From contig NZ_JAGUQP010000024.1 of NCBI RefSeq assembly GCF_018704065.1, positions 1 to 43,994 on the forward strand: 43,994 nucleotides of DNA. The letters are read 5' to 3'. Under the pieces are notes generated by a model, which saw only the letters and a list, made by a program, of their open reading frames with translations, ran no database searches and was not told where the DNA came from. This document shows, in pieces, positions 26,746 through 36,225 of this stretch. This DNA comes from Desulfovulcanus ferrireducens (lineage in GTDB: Bacteria; Desulfobacterota; Desulfovibrionia; Desulfovibrionales; Desulfonatronovibrionaceae). The position numbers and the translations under genes were made by a program. Numbering within the stretch: position 1 is the first letter of the stretch; every line of letters starts with the position of its first letter.

Positions 26746-27081
26746 TTAGACGGGAATATCTTGATTTTTTAACATATCATCAAGGAGTTCTATCATTTTC
26801 TCTCTTTGTGCTGGCGTGGCATAGGTAATACACTCACAGCGAATTTTGCCCCTGGCCCGCACTAAAAGTTCCAGTTTAAGCCAATTTTTTCCTGTTTCCA
26901 ACGCCAGATAATATGGACCGCAGTCCTTAAGATGATCAGATTGTCTCTCGCTTAACGTATCAACAGGTAATGGCAGCCAGAAAATATCATCTATGGGGCC
27001 TTGGTAGCCTTGCTCTCTAAGATACTGCTCAAATTTTTTAATATGATCCTGGTTTATTTCTTCAATATAATATGAACGCAT
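26746..27081 (-). CDS. Conserved small protein downstream of hemA, unknown
   Basis: This 111-residue soluble protein has no motif that I can name. It begins with a MRSYYIEEI stretch, followed by a helix (HIKKFEQYLREQG), then an alternating strand region with LPLPVDTLSERQSDHLKDCGPYYLALE and a final helix. It has two cysteines, Cys73ish in the CGPYY turn and one in RCECI, and looks like a compact alpha/beta domain. A perfect AGGAGG precedes the ATG. It lies 81 bases downstream of hemA on the same strand and may be co-transcribed, but a link to tetrapyrrole synthesis is only guilt by association. Confidence 0.75.
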   Translation of the reverse strand: MRSYYIEEINQDHIKKFEQYLREQGYQGPIDDIFWLPLPVDTLSERQSDHLKDCGPYYLALETGKNWLKLELLVRARGKIRCECITYATPAQREKMIELLDDMLKNQDIPV

Positions 27082-27162
27082 GATTTTCTCCTCCTTACTT
27101 CACCGCTTCCCTTTGCTAACTACTATTATATTGTCTTCTCTCCGTTTTACCCTTTCCCCTCT

Positions 27163-28476
27163 TCATCGTTTCCTGTCCTTGTGTGCATTTTCGGGTATAT
27201 GCTCGTTATCCAGATTAAACATTCGTCTGGTTAAATCTATGAACTTTTGCGCATTTTCCTCCTCGCGAGTTCGTCTTTTTAAGAACATAATCGGTTCATG
27301 ATAAAGTTTTTTCACCAAAGACTGGGCCAACGTTTCCATAGCTAAATAGGTCTTCTCATCAACATCCTGCTTTAAGCCACGCAGTGTTCTTTTGAGCTCT
27401 CTCTGGGCGATGGTTTCTCCCTTGGCCAATAAATCCACTATGGTAGGATTCAAATCCAGGGACTTAAGCCACTGGGCGAACTTGTCTACTTCCTGCTTAA
27501 TGATCATCCTGGCCTTTTCAGCCTCTGCCTTCCTATTGGCCAGGTTTTCTTCCACAACCTCTTTTAAGTCATCAATATCGTAGAGATAGACATTGTCCAA
27601 AAGGTTGACGTCAGGATCAATGTCTCGGGGCACAGCAATATCAATAAAAAAAATAGGCCTGTGTTTTCTCTTTTTAAGGATCTTTTTTAAATCCCTGGCC
27701 TGAATAATAGTTGAAGGAGCGCCGGTTGAACTTATAACGATATCCACTGTAAGCAGGTTGTCCTGGAGATCATCTAGACACGCTGCCTTACCCTGAAACT
27801 TGCAGGCCAATTCTTGAGCTCGTTCCAGGGTCCTGTTGACCACCAAAATTTCCTGCACACCACTGTTTAACAGATGTATGGCTGCCAATTCAGCCATTTC
27901 CCCGGCGCCTACGAGCATGGCCCGATGTTTGGACAAGTCACCAAATATCCTTTTAGCAAGTTCCACCGCCGCATAGCTTATGGATACGGCATTGGCAGCC
28001 ACTGCTGTTTCTGTGCACACTCTCTTGGCCACAGAAAAGGATTTGTGCAAAAGCCGGTTGATGATTACTTTGACTGTTTGTTCTTTTACTGCTTTTCGGT
28101 AGGCATCTTTAAGCTGCCCCAAGATTTGGGGCTCTCCTAGAACCATAGAGTCCAGGCTGGAGGCCACGGTAAACAGGTGCTCTACCGCTCCCAAGTCTTG
28201 ATAAAAATACATATTTTTTTTCAACAGATTAATATCCGCAGCACAAAATCCAGCCCAGGTATTTAAGACTTTATTTTCCACATCTTCTTGCGCAGCACTT
28301 CCAACACAAAGGATTTCAACCCGGTTGCAAGTGGACAAAACCAGTGCCTCGGTTATGGGACCGTCCTGGCTTATTAAACCCTCTTTTAAGGGATTGAAGT
28401 TGGTCAGAGCAAATTTCTCCCGCACCTCAACACTGGCTGTGCGGTGATTTAAACCAAACAAATATATTTTCTGCAT
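27163..28476 (-). CDS. hemA: Glutamyl-tRNA reductase
   Basis: HemA reduces glutamyl-tRNA to glutamate-1-semialdehyde, the first committed step of C5-pathway tetrapyrrole synthesis. The 437-residue protein has the catalytic Cys50 in LSTCNRVEI, the early GLNHRTASVEVRE motif, an NADPH fold starting VGAGEMAELAA, and a C-terminal dimerisation helix (about 310-430). Length is slightly above the usual ~420 because of a charged tail. It is third in the sirC-ccsA-hemA operon, 11 bases after ccsA. Sulfate reducers make siroheme and heme from this route, which fits the cluster. Confidence 0.96.
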   Translation of the reverse strand: MQKIYLFGLNHRTASVEVREKFALTNFNPLKEGLISQDGPITEALVLSTCNRVEILCVGSAAQEDVENKVLNTWAGFCAADINLLKKNMYFYQDLGAVEHLFTVASSLDSMVLGEPQILGQLKDAYRKAVKEQTVKVIINRLLHKSFSVAKRVCTETAVAANAVSISYAAVELAKRIFGDLSKHRAMLVGAGEMAELAAIHLLNSGVQEILVVNRTLERAQELACKFQGKAACLDDLQDNLLTVDIVISSTGAPSTIIQARDLKKILKKRKHRPIFFIDIAVPRDIDPDVNLLDNVYLYDIDDLKEVVEENLANRKAEAEKARMIIKQEVDKFAQWLKSLDLNPTIVDLLAKGETIAQRELKRTLRGLKQDVDEKTYLAMETLAQSLVKKLYHEPIMFLKRRTREEENAQKFIDLTRRMFNLDNEHIPENAHKDRKR

Positions 28477-28487
28477 CGCTTCGCTAT

Positions 28488-29318
28488 TTATGGTTTAAAA
28501 CTGTGATGAGTTGGAATTAAAAAATTAACTCCGAGCATGGAGATTACAGTCAGGACAAAAATAATAATGGCCAGTTTGGCCGGTTTTCTTCCTTTCCAAC
28601 CCAGGGCAAGGCGTTGATGAAAAAGATAAGCATATAATAGCCAGATGATAATGGCCAAAATTTCCTTTGGATCCCAGGTAAATATTTTTTTCCAGGTAAA
28701 GGCAGCCCAGATAAATCCTGACAAAGTTCCCACAGTAAAGAGGGGAAATCCCCAGGTCACTGCCAGGTGATTGGCGCGGTCAAAGGCAGTCAAGGAAGGC
28801 AAATCCTTGGAAAAAGAAGAAAGTCTGGATTTGGTTTTAATCTTTTTTTCTAAATATAAATAAGCAATTCCGGCTCCAAAAGCCATAGCCAAAAACCCCA
28901 TGCTAATAAATAACGTGCCTATGTGCAGGGCAAACCAGAGGCCACTTAGCCGTGGAGGGATTGGGATGACTTTCGGGGAAATAGCCAAAGAAGATGAAAA
29001 AAGTATTAAAGCCAGAGGGGCAGCAATTAGAGATAAAAATTTTAATTTTAGTCTAAACCAGAGTAAGAAAAAAACCAGCAAAAAGGCCCAGGCTAATAAA
29101 CTAAAATAGAACTGGCTCTGGACGAGGGTCTCCTTAAAATAAAAAAAATATTGCAAACCAAGGTCTATACTATGCAGGCCAAAACCTGCTACGGTCAGAT
29201 AGTTGCCTAGACTTTGCAGTTTTTTTTGCCGGAAGAGAAAACCGGCCAAGACCTGTATCGCAGCTACAAAGTAAAGCAGTGCAATACCTAAGTCAAAAAT
29301 TCTTAGAGATATCATCAA
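28488..29318 (-). CDS. CcsA/HemX-type cytochrome c assembly membrane protein
   Basis: This 276-residue inner-membrane protein has about eight helices. The family signature near residues 200-235 is present in reduced form: SGFIWAAFTWKKIFTWDPKE, followed by IIWLLYAYLFHQRLALGWKGR. Conserved histidines (LHIGTLFISMG and the FHQR region) fit heme handling. Proteins of this shape next to hemA are called HemX or CcsA. Some take part in cytochrome c maturation and some influence HemA level, and I cannot separate these here. AGGAGGA precedes the ATG. It overlaps sirC by 26 bases. Confidence 0.87.
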   Translation of the reverse strand: MMISLRIFDLGIALLYFVAAIQVLAGFLFRQKKLQSLGNYLTVAGFGLHSIDLGLQYFFYFKETLVQSQFYFSLLAWAFLLVFFLLWFRLKLKFLSLIAAPLALILFSSSLAISPKVIPIPPRLSGLWFALHIGTLFISMGFLAMAFGAGIAYLYLEKKIKTKSRLSSFSKDLPSLTAFDRANHLAVTWGFPLFTVGTLSGFIWAAFTWKKIFTWDPKEILAIIIWLLYAYLFHQRLALGWKGRKPAKLAIIIFVLTVISMLGVNFLIPTHHSFKP

Positions 29319-29976
29319 TCAGTCCTCCTATATGCATATGGAGGTTTGGAGGCAAAATTTTCTTCAAAACTTTTTCTACTTTCCCCAGTTCCTTTAATTT
29401 TAAGGCATCTAAAAGCTCAGAGGAAGTTAGTTGGCGAAAAATACTCGCATTTTCTTGTTGCTCAAGACCAAGAGACAGAACCAAAGGTCTAATCTTAGAC
29501 ATAAGCCTGGTCAATAAAAAGTATTCGGGACCGAAGACTTGCTCTAGGTCCTGACGGATCTTCCTGGCCAGTGCCGGGCTATGCCCGCCAGTGGATATGG
29601 CCAGACATAGATCACCTTGAGTAAAGATAGAAGGAAGAATAAAGTCGCCCTGTTCAGGGGCGTTGGCTACATTGCAAAAAATATTTCTTTTTTTACATTC
29701 AGAGGCAATAGTCTGGTTTAGTTCTTTATCGTTGGTACAGACAAAAACCAGGCTGACCTCGTTTAAATCGCTGGGCTGAAAATTATTTCTTTTAAATTCA
29801 AGGCGAGGATGGGAAGATAAATCCTCAGGCAAACAGTTGTAGGGATCAAGAACAAAAATCTTTTTTGCCCCGCAATTAAGCAAGGTCCTGATTTTTCGCC
29901 GACCAACCTTACCGGCGCCAATCACCAGGCAAGTCTTGTCCTTGAGGTCTAAAAAAATTGGATAATAGCGCATCAA
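29293..29976 (-). CDS. sirC: Precorrin-2 dehydrogenase / sirohydrochlorin-forming enzyme
   Basis: This 227-residue enzyme is of the Met8p/SirC/CysG-N group and oxidises precorrin-2 to sirohydrochlorin with NAD; some members also insert iron. The Rossmann motif is VIGAGKVGRRKIRTLL near the N-terminus. The conserved NVANAPEQGDFILPS and STGGHSPALARKIRQDLE follow, and the C-terminal part is helical. It lacks the CysG-C methyltransferase domain. As first gene of the ccsA-hemA operon it supplies siroheme for sulfite reductase and the alternative heme pathway. The ribosome site is poor; a second ATG follows immediately. The symbol is given by family, since ferrochelatase activity is unknown. Confidence 0.9.
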   Translation of the reverse strand: MMRYYPIFLDLKDKTCLVIGAGKVGRRKIRTLLNCGAKKIFVLDPYNCLPEDLSSHPRLEFKRNNFQPSDLNEVSLVFVCTNDKELNQTIASECKKRNIFCNVANAPEQGDFILPSIFTQGDLCLAISTGGHSPALARKIRQDLEQVFGPEYFLLTRLMSKIRPLVLSLGLEQQENASIFRQLTSSELLDALKLKELGKVEKVLKKILPPNLHMHIGGLIDDISKNF

Positions 29977-30455
29977 AAAAAGTTAAAGTTTAAGCTGTAA
30001 AGTTCACCCAAAGCATGTTTCGGGGCTCGATTTTGTACTGAACTTCAAAACAAGTCTACAGGTTTAATAAAAAACGGTAAAGGGTTTGCGGTTAATAAAA
30101 TTTAAACGGTAAGTGGACAAACGCTATGAATTATCTGAGACCTGCATCTTAAATCTTTCCTTGAACAAGCCCCTATGAGCAAAGCTCAAGGAAAGAACCC
30201 CATTGACTAGACTTATTAAGTAAATGTTAACTCTTATTTGACATAAAAAATACAAGGAAATTTCGATATTTGTCAAAGATGTTGCCTCCAAACGCTAAAA
30301 AAAGTTAATAAAGTCTGTTTGCTTCAAAAAAAATTAACGTTTTTGAACAAAAAAATGTTGTCTTTCACCAAAAAAATTATCAAAGGGGGGTTGAATTAGC
30401 CTGTAATTTTTCCTATGCTAAATTCTATTATACTGTCTAACAACATAGGTGGGCT
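29977..30455. promoter_or_regulatory. Intergenic region with an 11-base-pair hairpin
   Basis: This AT-rich, 479-base gap separates the divergent sirC and GGDEF genes. TCTTTCCTTGA (30154-30164) pairs perfectly with TCAAGGAAAGA (30186-30196) across a 21-base loop. TTTGACA (30237-30243) and TGTCAAA (30271-30277) form a second spaced dyad. No reading frame with a ribosome site is present. Promoters for both genes must lie here; I cannot place them. Confidence 0.5.
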
Positions 30456-32900
30456 ATGATAAAAATAAATGATTTCAAAAGTAAGAAGGACAAAAAAATT
30501 CAGAAGATAAAATTTTCTTTGTCCAAAATTCTTAACCCAGAAGAATGGAGCCTTAACGGAAGATTTCTATACCTACCTACAATTTTGTTAATTTTATGCC
30601 TAACTGTCAGCATGCTTTACTTTACAAACACCCTTACGAGACACTTAGGCAGCAATATAGAAAATCAATTAAAGCTTATTACCTCCGGGATACAAGATGA
30701 GATAAACAAGGGGGCCAGGTTTGCCCAAACCCAGGCATTTTCGCTCTCACTAAACCCTGAAATTCAAAAAGCACTTGAAACCCAGGACCGTGACCTTTTA
30801 AAAAAGATTGTCCTTCCATACCTTGACCGTATGCGCGTTGTTTCTGGTTACACATCTTTATCCTATCATTTTATGATTCCTCCTGCTGTCAGCTTTTTAA
30901 ATACACAAGATTTAAATGTAAAAGGTACGGACTTATCCGGAGAAAAACCATTAGCGTCCAGGGCAGGAGAAGAATTACGCATGCTCTGGGAGATAGTTCC
31001 GGGACACCATGGGCTTAATATTCAGGTAGTGTGTCCGATAACTAGTGCCGACTCCTTGCTCGGCATTGTTGAAGTAAGTCTGAATGTTCAAGAAATTGTC
31101 ACCAACATACAACTGCCAAAGGGTATTGGAATTGCTACTTTTGTTGACAAAAGTTTAAAATCGACTCTCGAGCCAGACATAAATTTTACAGAAGGAAAAA
31201 AATGGATCTATTTTCAAAAAGAAAGTTATCGCAAAATACTTTTTGATTTAGACGCAGATATTAATTTCCTTTCTATAAATAAAAAAGGGCAAATATATTA
31301 TTCCATAATCCCCGTAAAAAACAACAGTGGCAATATCATAGGAGGGATTTCCATAAATTATGACGCCAAACTAAACCAAAAAGAAAACGAAAATGCAATC
31401 TTCTATTTCTTTAACATATTATTCTTACCTTTTCTAGCTATCATATCAGCCCTTTACTTGAACATTAAAAGAATTAAGATTTTCTTTGCTAGACTAAGAA
31501 AAATGATTATTGCATCACATACCAATGACTTTGCGGATAGATTTGAAACTGATCATATACACTGTCTAGAAGTATTGCATTGTAACCACGAAGAATGTCC
31601 CGTTCACAAAAATCCATCACTGGTCTGTTATCTGGAGACAGGCTCGGAGGCTATTTCTCCGGAATGGAGAAATAGCTGTGTGTTCTTAAATAAATATGGT
31701 TCTTGTCTGAATTGTCCTGTCTATGTACTGCGCAAAGGAGATGAACTTACAGAAATGCGCAATGTTGTTAACACCATGATGCGCTTATGGAAGACATTCC
31801 TTAGCCGCATTGGTCAACTTCTTGACGAGGTCTTGCGCACCAAAGAAAACTCAAGGCGGATCCTATCCCTTGACGAGGTATCTTCACGACTAGAGCAAAT
31901 GGCAAAGCTCACCTCGTTTAGCAGAGACATCAAAGGTGTGTACAGTAAAGACGAAGTCTATGAGCAGTTAAAATACGTCTCTGAAAACACCTTTCACATG
32001 AGCCGATTTGTGATCTTTGAAGTTAACTCCAGTGACAACCGCATGATTCCAGTTTTGGACAATGTTCCTTCTGAACCACTTTGTAAACGTGACATCCTTC
32101 TCTCCCCGGAACTGTGTAGAGCTAAAAGAATGACCGAAGAGATCTGTTCAAAAAACAATCCTGCTCTTTGTCCTTTCTTTAACTGTGATCAGACCAAATA
32201 TTATCGTTGCTGTTTGCCCTTGGTTATGGGTGGACAAGTCGGGGCAGTGATTTCTTTTCTGATCCCCAAGTCAGAATGGGATACACGCAGTGAACAACTC
32301 GTTATCATTAGGAAGTATCTGGATGAAACAGCCCCTGTCCTTGCATCACTCAGACTTTTGGAAATGTCCAAAGAGCAAGCCTTGCGCGATCCTTTAACTC
32401 GCTCACACAATCGAAGATTTCTAGAGGAATATATCGCGCAATTTGAACCTTTATCAAAAAGGGAAGAAAAAAATGTTGGATTTTTGATGGTAGATCTGGA
32501 CTATTTTAAGCAGGTTAATGATAAGTATGGACATCAGGCAGGCGATGCAGTCCTCAAACAACTGGTAGAAATAATGAAGAAGAATATCCGTAGTTCCGAC
32601 TTGCTTGTTCGTTATGGAGGAGAAGAGTTCTTAGTGCTTTTACCGCAAGTGGAACCGAATATGTCAGAAAAGGTGGCGGAAAAAATCCGGTCCAGTGTTG
32701 AACAGTATAAATTCGAGCTACCCAGAGGCCAGAAAATAAATAAGACCGTCAGCATCGGGGTTGCTGAGTACCCCAACGATGCCGATACGCTCTATAAAGC
32801 CATCAAATTCGCCGATGTGGCTCTGTACGAGGCCAAAAACCAGGGCAGAAACAGGGTGGTAAGATTTCAGAAAGAGATGTGGTTAGACGACCAATACTAG
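30456..32900 (+). CDS. Membrane diguanylate cyclase with cysteine-rich sensor modules
   Basis: In order, this 814-residue protein has a membrane helix at about 40-58 and an extracytoplasmic Cache-like sensor at about 60-320. A second helix at about 325-345 is followed by a cysteine-rich cytoplasmic segment at about 368-430, with seven Cys including CLEVLHC and GSCLNC. A GAF-like region at about 480-640 carries a second cluster of seven Cys, and a GGDEF domain covers about 645-805. The active loop is GGEEF at 721-725, preceded by the feedback-inhibition site RSSD at 712-715, so it should make c-di-GMP under product control. The cysteines suggest a metal or redox input; that is inference. Its TAG stop lies in the direct repeat flanking copy D. 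Confidence 0.9.
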   Translation: MIKINDFKSKKDKKIQKIKFSLSKILNPEEWSLNGRFLYLPTILLILCLTVSMLYFTNTLTRHLGSNIENQLKLITSGIQDEINKGARFAQTQAFSLSLNPEIQKALETQDRDLLKKIVLPYLDRMRVVSGYTSLSYHFMIPPAVSFLNTQDLNVKGTDLSGEKPLASRAGEELRMLWEIVPGHHGLNIQVVCPITSADSLLGIVEVSLNVQEIVTNIQLPKGIGIATFVDKSLKSTLEPDINFTEGKKWIYFQKESYRKILFDLDADINFLSINKKGQIYYSIIPVKNNSGNIIGGISINYDAKLNQKENENAIFYFFNILFLPFLAIISALYLNIKRIKIFFARLRKMIIASHTNDFADRFETDHIHCLEVLHCNHEECPVHKNPSLVCYLETGSEAISPEWRNSCVFLNKYGSCLNCPVYVLRKGDELTEMRNVVNTMMRLWKTFLSRIGQLLDEVLRTKENSRRILSLDEVSSRLEQMAKLTSFSRDIKGVYSKDEVYEQLKYVSENTFHMSRFVIFEVNSSDNRMIPVLDNVPSEPLCKRDILLSPELCRAKRMTEEICSKNNPALCPFFNCDQTKYYRCCLPLVMGGQVGAVISFLIPKSEWDTRSEQLVIIRKYLDETAPVLASLRLLEMSKEQALRDPLTRSHNRRFLEEYIAQFEPLSKREEKNVGFLMVDLDYFKQVNDKYGHQAGDAVLKQLVEIMKKNIRSSDLLVRYGGEEFLVLLPQVEPNMSEKVAEKIRSSVEQYKFELPRGQKINKTVSIGVAEYPNDADTLYKAIKFADVALYEAKNQGRNRVVRFQKEMWLDDQY

Positions 32901-32904
32901 ATAG

Positions 32905-33220
32905 ATTCAGTGGCCAAACCCCATTTTGACTACCAGGTTAGAAATCCTGGTTTCTTGAATGCATTGCAAGGGGGTGGGTAAACCATCTTGGCGAAGCTTG
33001 CGGATAAGCAGAGCATCGGGGTGACAAAGCTAAATATCCGGGACTATTTACCAATAACTATCGACAATAAAAAGAATATTCATTTATCCTAAATGCCCCA
33101 TTATGCTCTACCCGCAAGCAAGCTATAGATGGGTCCAGGCATTTGCACCAGCATGAAAGAAATCAGGATTGAAAAAATTATGAAAAATTGTCCTCTTAAG
33201 TAAGGTTCGGCCACTGACTC
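32905..33220 (+). repeat. Foldback repeat, copy D (no inner module)
   Basis: A 316-base element starting ATTCAGTGGCCAAACC and ending GGTTCGGCCACTGACTC. It has both outer arms but lacks the ~160-base CATTGCGAG inner module present in B, C and E; the arms meet near 33060-33070. GATAG flanks it at 32900-32904 and 33221-33225. The left copy begins at the last base of the GGDEF gene's stop codon. Confidence 0.85.
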
Positions 33221-33260
33221 GATAGTAGAAAAGATCTACTTTTCAGCCAAGTCTAGGCAA

Positions 33261-34628
33261 TCATTCCAACCCATATTTGGCCAGCTTGTACCGTAAAACC
33301 CGCTCTGAAATACCCAAGAGTTTGGCCGCCTTGGTCTTAATCCCTTCTGCCTCTTGCATGGCTTGAGCAATGCGCATCTTTTCCAGCTTTTCAACGGCTT
33401 CCATTAAGGGCAGATCAAAAAAGTCCTGAGCAGGATTAGACCCTTTGCTTTTATGCAAATAAGGAGGCAGGTCTTCCAGGGTAATATAGTCACTTTCAGT
33501 AAGAATCACAGCCCGTTCAACAATATTTTCCAACTCGCGCACATTGCCTGGAAAATCGTAGGTCAGCAAAGCCTCCAGAGCCTTACGCGTAAACCCCTTA
33601 ATTTTCTTGTTATATTTTTGGGCAAACCTGGAGCAAAAAAAATCGGCCAAGGGGCCAATATCTTCTCTTCTCTGACGCAAGGAAGGGATGTTTAGACTGA
33701 ATACATTTAACCGCCAGAAGAGATCTTCTCTAAACTTTTCTTCTTTGACCATTTCTTCAAGATTGCGATTGGTGGCCGCAATGACCCGCACATCAACTTT
33801 AATTTCCTTAACACTGCCCACGCGTGTAAATGTCCCATTTTGCAAAACTCGTAGGAGCTTGGCCTGAAGTTCTAAAGGGAGATCTCCTATCTCATCCAGA
33901 AAAATGGTTCCATGGTCAGCGGCTTCAAACAAACCTTGTTTAGCTTTGGTCGCACCTGTAAAGGCACCCTTTTCATGACCAAAAAGTTCACTCTCAAGAA
34001 GCCCGCCGGGAATGGCCGCGCAATTTATGCGTACCAATGGTTTATCTCGTCTGGGTGATAGGCGATGAATGAGTTCGGCTAAAACCTCCTTTCCCGTGCC
34101 TGACTCCCCTAAAAGAAGCACAGTGGCTTCTGTCTCGGCCACCTTTCTGGCCAAATTCAAGAGTTCCTTCATGGCGGAACTCTGGGCGATGATCTCTTTA
34201 GGCAAAAAATCCGGCCACCCACTTACCTGGCGGCGCAGACTAGCAACTTCCTGTTCAAGCCTGGCCTTCTTTAGGGCCCTCTCGATAAGCAGCAATAATT
34301 CTTCCAGGTGCACAGGCTTGGTTAAATAATAGAAAGCTCCCGCGCGCATGGCGTTCACGGCTTTGTCTACCGAACCAAAAGCAGTAATTATAATGACAGG
34401 GGTTAAGGGCAACCTCTCTTTTAACTCGGTGAGGACTTCCAGCCCATCTGCATCGGGAAGCTTATAATCGAGCAAAATCAAATCAGGGCTCTTATCCTGC
34501 GCCTGCTTGATTCCTTCTGAACCCGTCATAGCAGTAACTACTGAAAAGCCATGATGGACAAGGTAATCAGACAAGATCTCTCTCTGCGAGGAATCGTCTT
34601 CAATGATTAAAATCCTTTTTTGAGACAT
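33261..34628 (-). CDS. Sigma54-dependent response regulator (NtrC family)
   Basis: This 455-residue transcription activator has a receiver domain (about 1-120, phospho-acceptor Asp54 in LLDYKLP) and a AAA+ domain (about 145-375). The AAA+ domain shows Walker A GESGTGKE, the sigma54-contacting GAFTGA loop and Walker B FLDEIGDL. A Fis-type helix-turn-helix lies at the end (AAKLLGISERVLRYKLAKYGLE). It requires RpoN and binds upstream dyads. Its kinase gene lies 42 bases upstream on the same strand. Promoters controlled by it are unknown; the tandem dyads at 36.8 kb are one candidate. Confidence 0.94.
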   Translation of the reverse strand: MSQKRILIIEDDSSQREILSDYLVHHGFSVVTAMTGSEGIKQAQDKSPDLILLDYKLPDADGLEVLTELKERLPLTPVIIITAFGSVDKAVNAMRAGAFYYLTKPVHLEELLLLIERALKKARLEQEVASLRRQVSGWPDFLPKEIIAQSSAMKELLNLARKVAETEATVLLLGESGTGKEVLAELIHRLSPRRDKPLVRINCAAIPGGLLESELFGHEKGAFTGATKAKQGLFEAADHGTIFLDEIGDLPLELQAKLLRVLQNGTFTRVGSVKEIKVDVRVIAATNRNLEEMVKEEKFREDLFWRLNVFSLNIPSLRQRREDIGPLADFFCSRFAQKYNKKIKGFTRKALEALLTYDFPGNVRELENIVERAVILTESDYITLEDLPPYLHKSKGSNPAQDFFDLPLMEAVEKLEKMRIAQAMQEAEGIKTKAAKLLGISERVLRYKLAKYGLE

Positions 34629-34670
34629 ATTTACTTTACTGGTTTATTAGGTTGATTATTTTAGAACCTA

Positions 34671-35930
34671 CTATTCAACCAATACAAGCGTAAACTCAGC
34701 CCCTTCACCGGTCTTACTTTCAACAATGAGCTTACCATTATGGGCCTTGGCCACCATTTCTACTAAAAAAAGACCCAGGCCAAACCCTTGTTTCTTCTGC
34801 GTGTAAAAAGGACGAGCAATCTGCTTCAATACTTGTTTTTCTATGCCAGGACCATTGTCTTTAACCTGAAGATGAACTTTTGCCCCATCTTTCCAGGCTT
34901 TCACCCGCACCCAGCCATTTTCCGGCACAGCTTCCAGGGCATTACGCACCAGGTTGCCCATGGCCCGCATAATCCAGCGGAAATCAGCCTGGAAAGAAAA
35001 GTCATTATCAAGAACCAGCTCAAAATGGACTTTTTTACTTTTGGCCAGAGGTAAATATTCCTCCTCAAGTGCATGCAAAACATCTCTGGCCTCCATTCTC
35101 ACTGGTCTAACCTCTATCCCTTTGGCCACTTGCAGAAGTTCATAAATAAGCTCATCTAACTTTCTAACTTCGTTTTGCATCTTGACAAGAAGCTCTGGCT
35201 TTGGCTGACCGAGCTCTTTTAAATATTGCAGGCCCATACTCAAAGAATTCAGAGGATTGCGTACCTCATGTGCAAGCATAGAGGTCAGCCTTCCCACGGC
35301 GGCCAGCTTTTCAGCGTCTACAAGCTGCTTACTGAGCTCTTCCTGCCTGCGACTTAATCTCTGAAGAAAAATTCCAAGAACAAGCATAATCAAGCTGCCG
35401 CCTGTGGCTGTAATCACACCATGCCATAATCCTTCCATCCACATAACTCTCCCAAAACCGACATCAATACCCACTAAAATATTTACTCCAGGCTGGGGCC
35501 ATTCTTTAAAAGGCTGACACACGTAGTAAATGGAGTCCTTTTCAACCCCTTGACCGCAAGACAAAAGAAGATCTTTTTCAGGGAGTCTCGCCTGAGGAAA
35601 GCTATTTAAAAAGAATCGTTCTTCCTGCCATACTAAAACTCCATAGAGGAGAGGCTGACTTTGAAATTCATCCACCAACCAAGAAAGATTTTTAAGGTAC
35701 GCGGGGGGATCTGGAATGAGACCAACTGTTTCTATATGACCTACTAGCCGAAGACGGACAAAAGACAGGGCCTGCTCAGCTTCCTGGCGTAAATGTTCTT
35801 TAAGCTGAGTGTGAATGAAAAAAAGATGAATGGCCGTGGCTATCCACAAAACCAGGATTCCTGCTCCGGAGATGAGCAGAGGAAGAATGTGTTTAGAATG
35901 GAAAGTTATTTTTAATTTACTAATAGCCAT
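34671..35930 (-). CDS. Membrane sensor histidine kinase
   Basis: This 419-residue kinase has a membrane helix at about 18-40, a ~130-residue extracytoplasmic sensor and a second helix at about 171-190. HisKA carries the phospho-accepting His221 in AHEVRNPLNS. The HATPase domain shows NLVRNALEAVPE (N-box), VKDNGPGI (G1) and KQGFGLGLFLVEM (G2). There is no PAS or HAMP domain of normal length. It pairs with the sigma54 regulator at 33261-34628. The sensor has no motif that I recognise. Upstream lies a 10-base-pair palindrome at 36001-36024. Confidence 0.93.
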   Translation of the reverse strand: MAISKLKITFHSKHILPLLISGAGILVLWIATAIHLFFIHTQLKEHLRQEAEQALSFVRLRLVGHIETVGLIPDPPAYLKNLSWLVDEFQSQPLLYGVLVWQEERFFLNSFPQARLPEKDLLLSCGQGVEKDSIYYVCQPFKEWPQPGVNILVGIDVGFGRVMWMEGLWHGVITATGGSLIMLVLGIFLQRLSRRQEELSKQLVDAEKLAAVGRLTSMLAHEVRNPLNSLSMGLQYLKELGQPKPELLVKMQNEVRKLDELIYELLQVAKGIEVRPVRMEARDVLHALEEEYLPLAKSKKVHFELVLDNDFSFQADFRWIMRAMGNLVRNALEAVPENGWVRVKAWKDGAKVHLQVKDNGPGIEKQVLKQIARPFYTQKKQGFGLGLFLVEMVAKAHNGKLIVESKTGEGAEFTLVLVE

Positions 35931-36000
35931 CTTTTTTTGTCTGCCGCAAAATTATGTAAATGTCCATTTTAATTATTCTATTTTTCACGACCGGATGGAT

Positions 36001-36024
36001 ATGCAAAAATTAGCATTTTTGCAT
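36001..36024. promoter_or_regulatory. Palindrome upstream of the kinase gene
   Basis: ATGCAAAAAT and ATTTTTGCAT form perfect 10-base arms around TAGC, 71 bases upstream of the kinase start on the minus strand. It could be an operator or a hairpin. Bases 35931-36158 otherwise hold only AT-rich sequence with no gene. Confidence 0.45.
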
Positions 36025-36158
36025 GGAGTTTGTAATTATGGATTTTGAGTTTTTAGTTATTTCAACATGTTGCATTGTGAAAATTCTATTGAAAATTTAT
36101 AAAAACTACTTTTGCAATTGCGTCCAACCAGATATTTACAAGCTTATTGGAGCTCATG

Positions 36159-36225
36159 GATGCATCTGCGAGCTGTTCTGGTTTCGTCATTCTGAGCAAA
36201 GCGAAAAATCTCGTTCTCTACGTTA
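36159..36225 (+). repeat. Second repeat family, copy 1
   Basis: The stretch GATGCATCTG ... TCGTCATTCTGAG ... AAGCGAAAAATCTC ... CTCTACGTTAGG recurs with high similarity, in the same orientation, at 43289-43350. CATTCTGAGCGAAGCG-type words are widespread intergenic repeats in bacteria. The two copies lie on either side of the YeiH and two-component block. Confidence 0.65.

Noticed and set aside
30238-30266. Sigma70 promoter with TTGACA at 30238-30243
   Set aside because: No acceptable -10 element occurs at 16-18 bases spacing; the hexamer is better explained as part of an inverted repeat.
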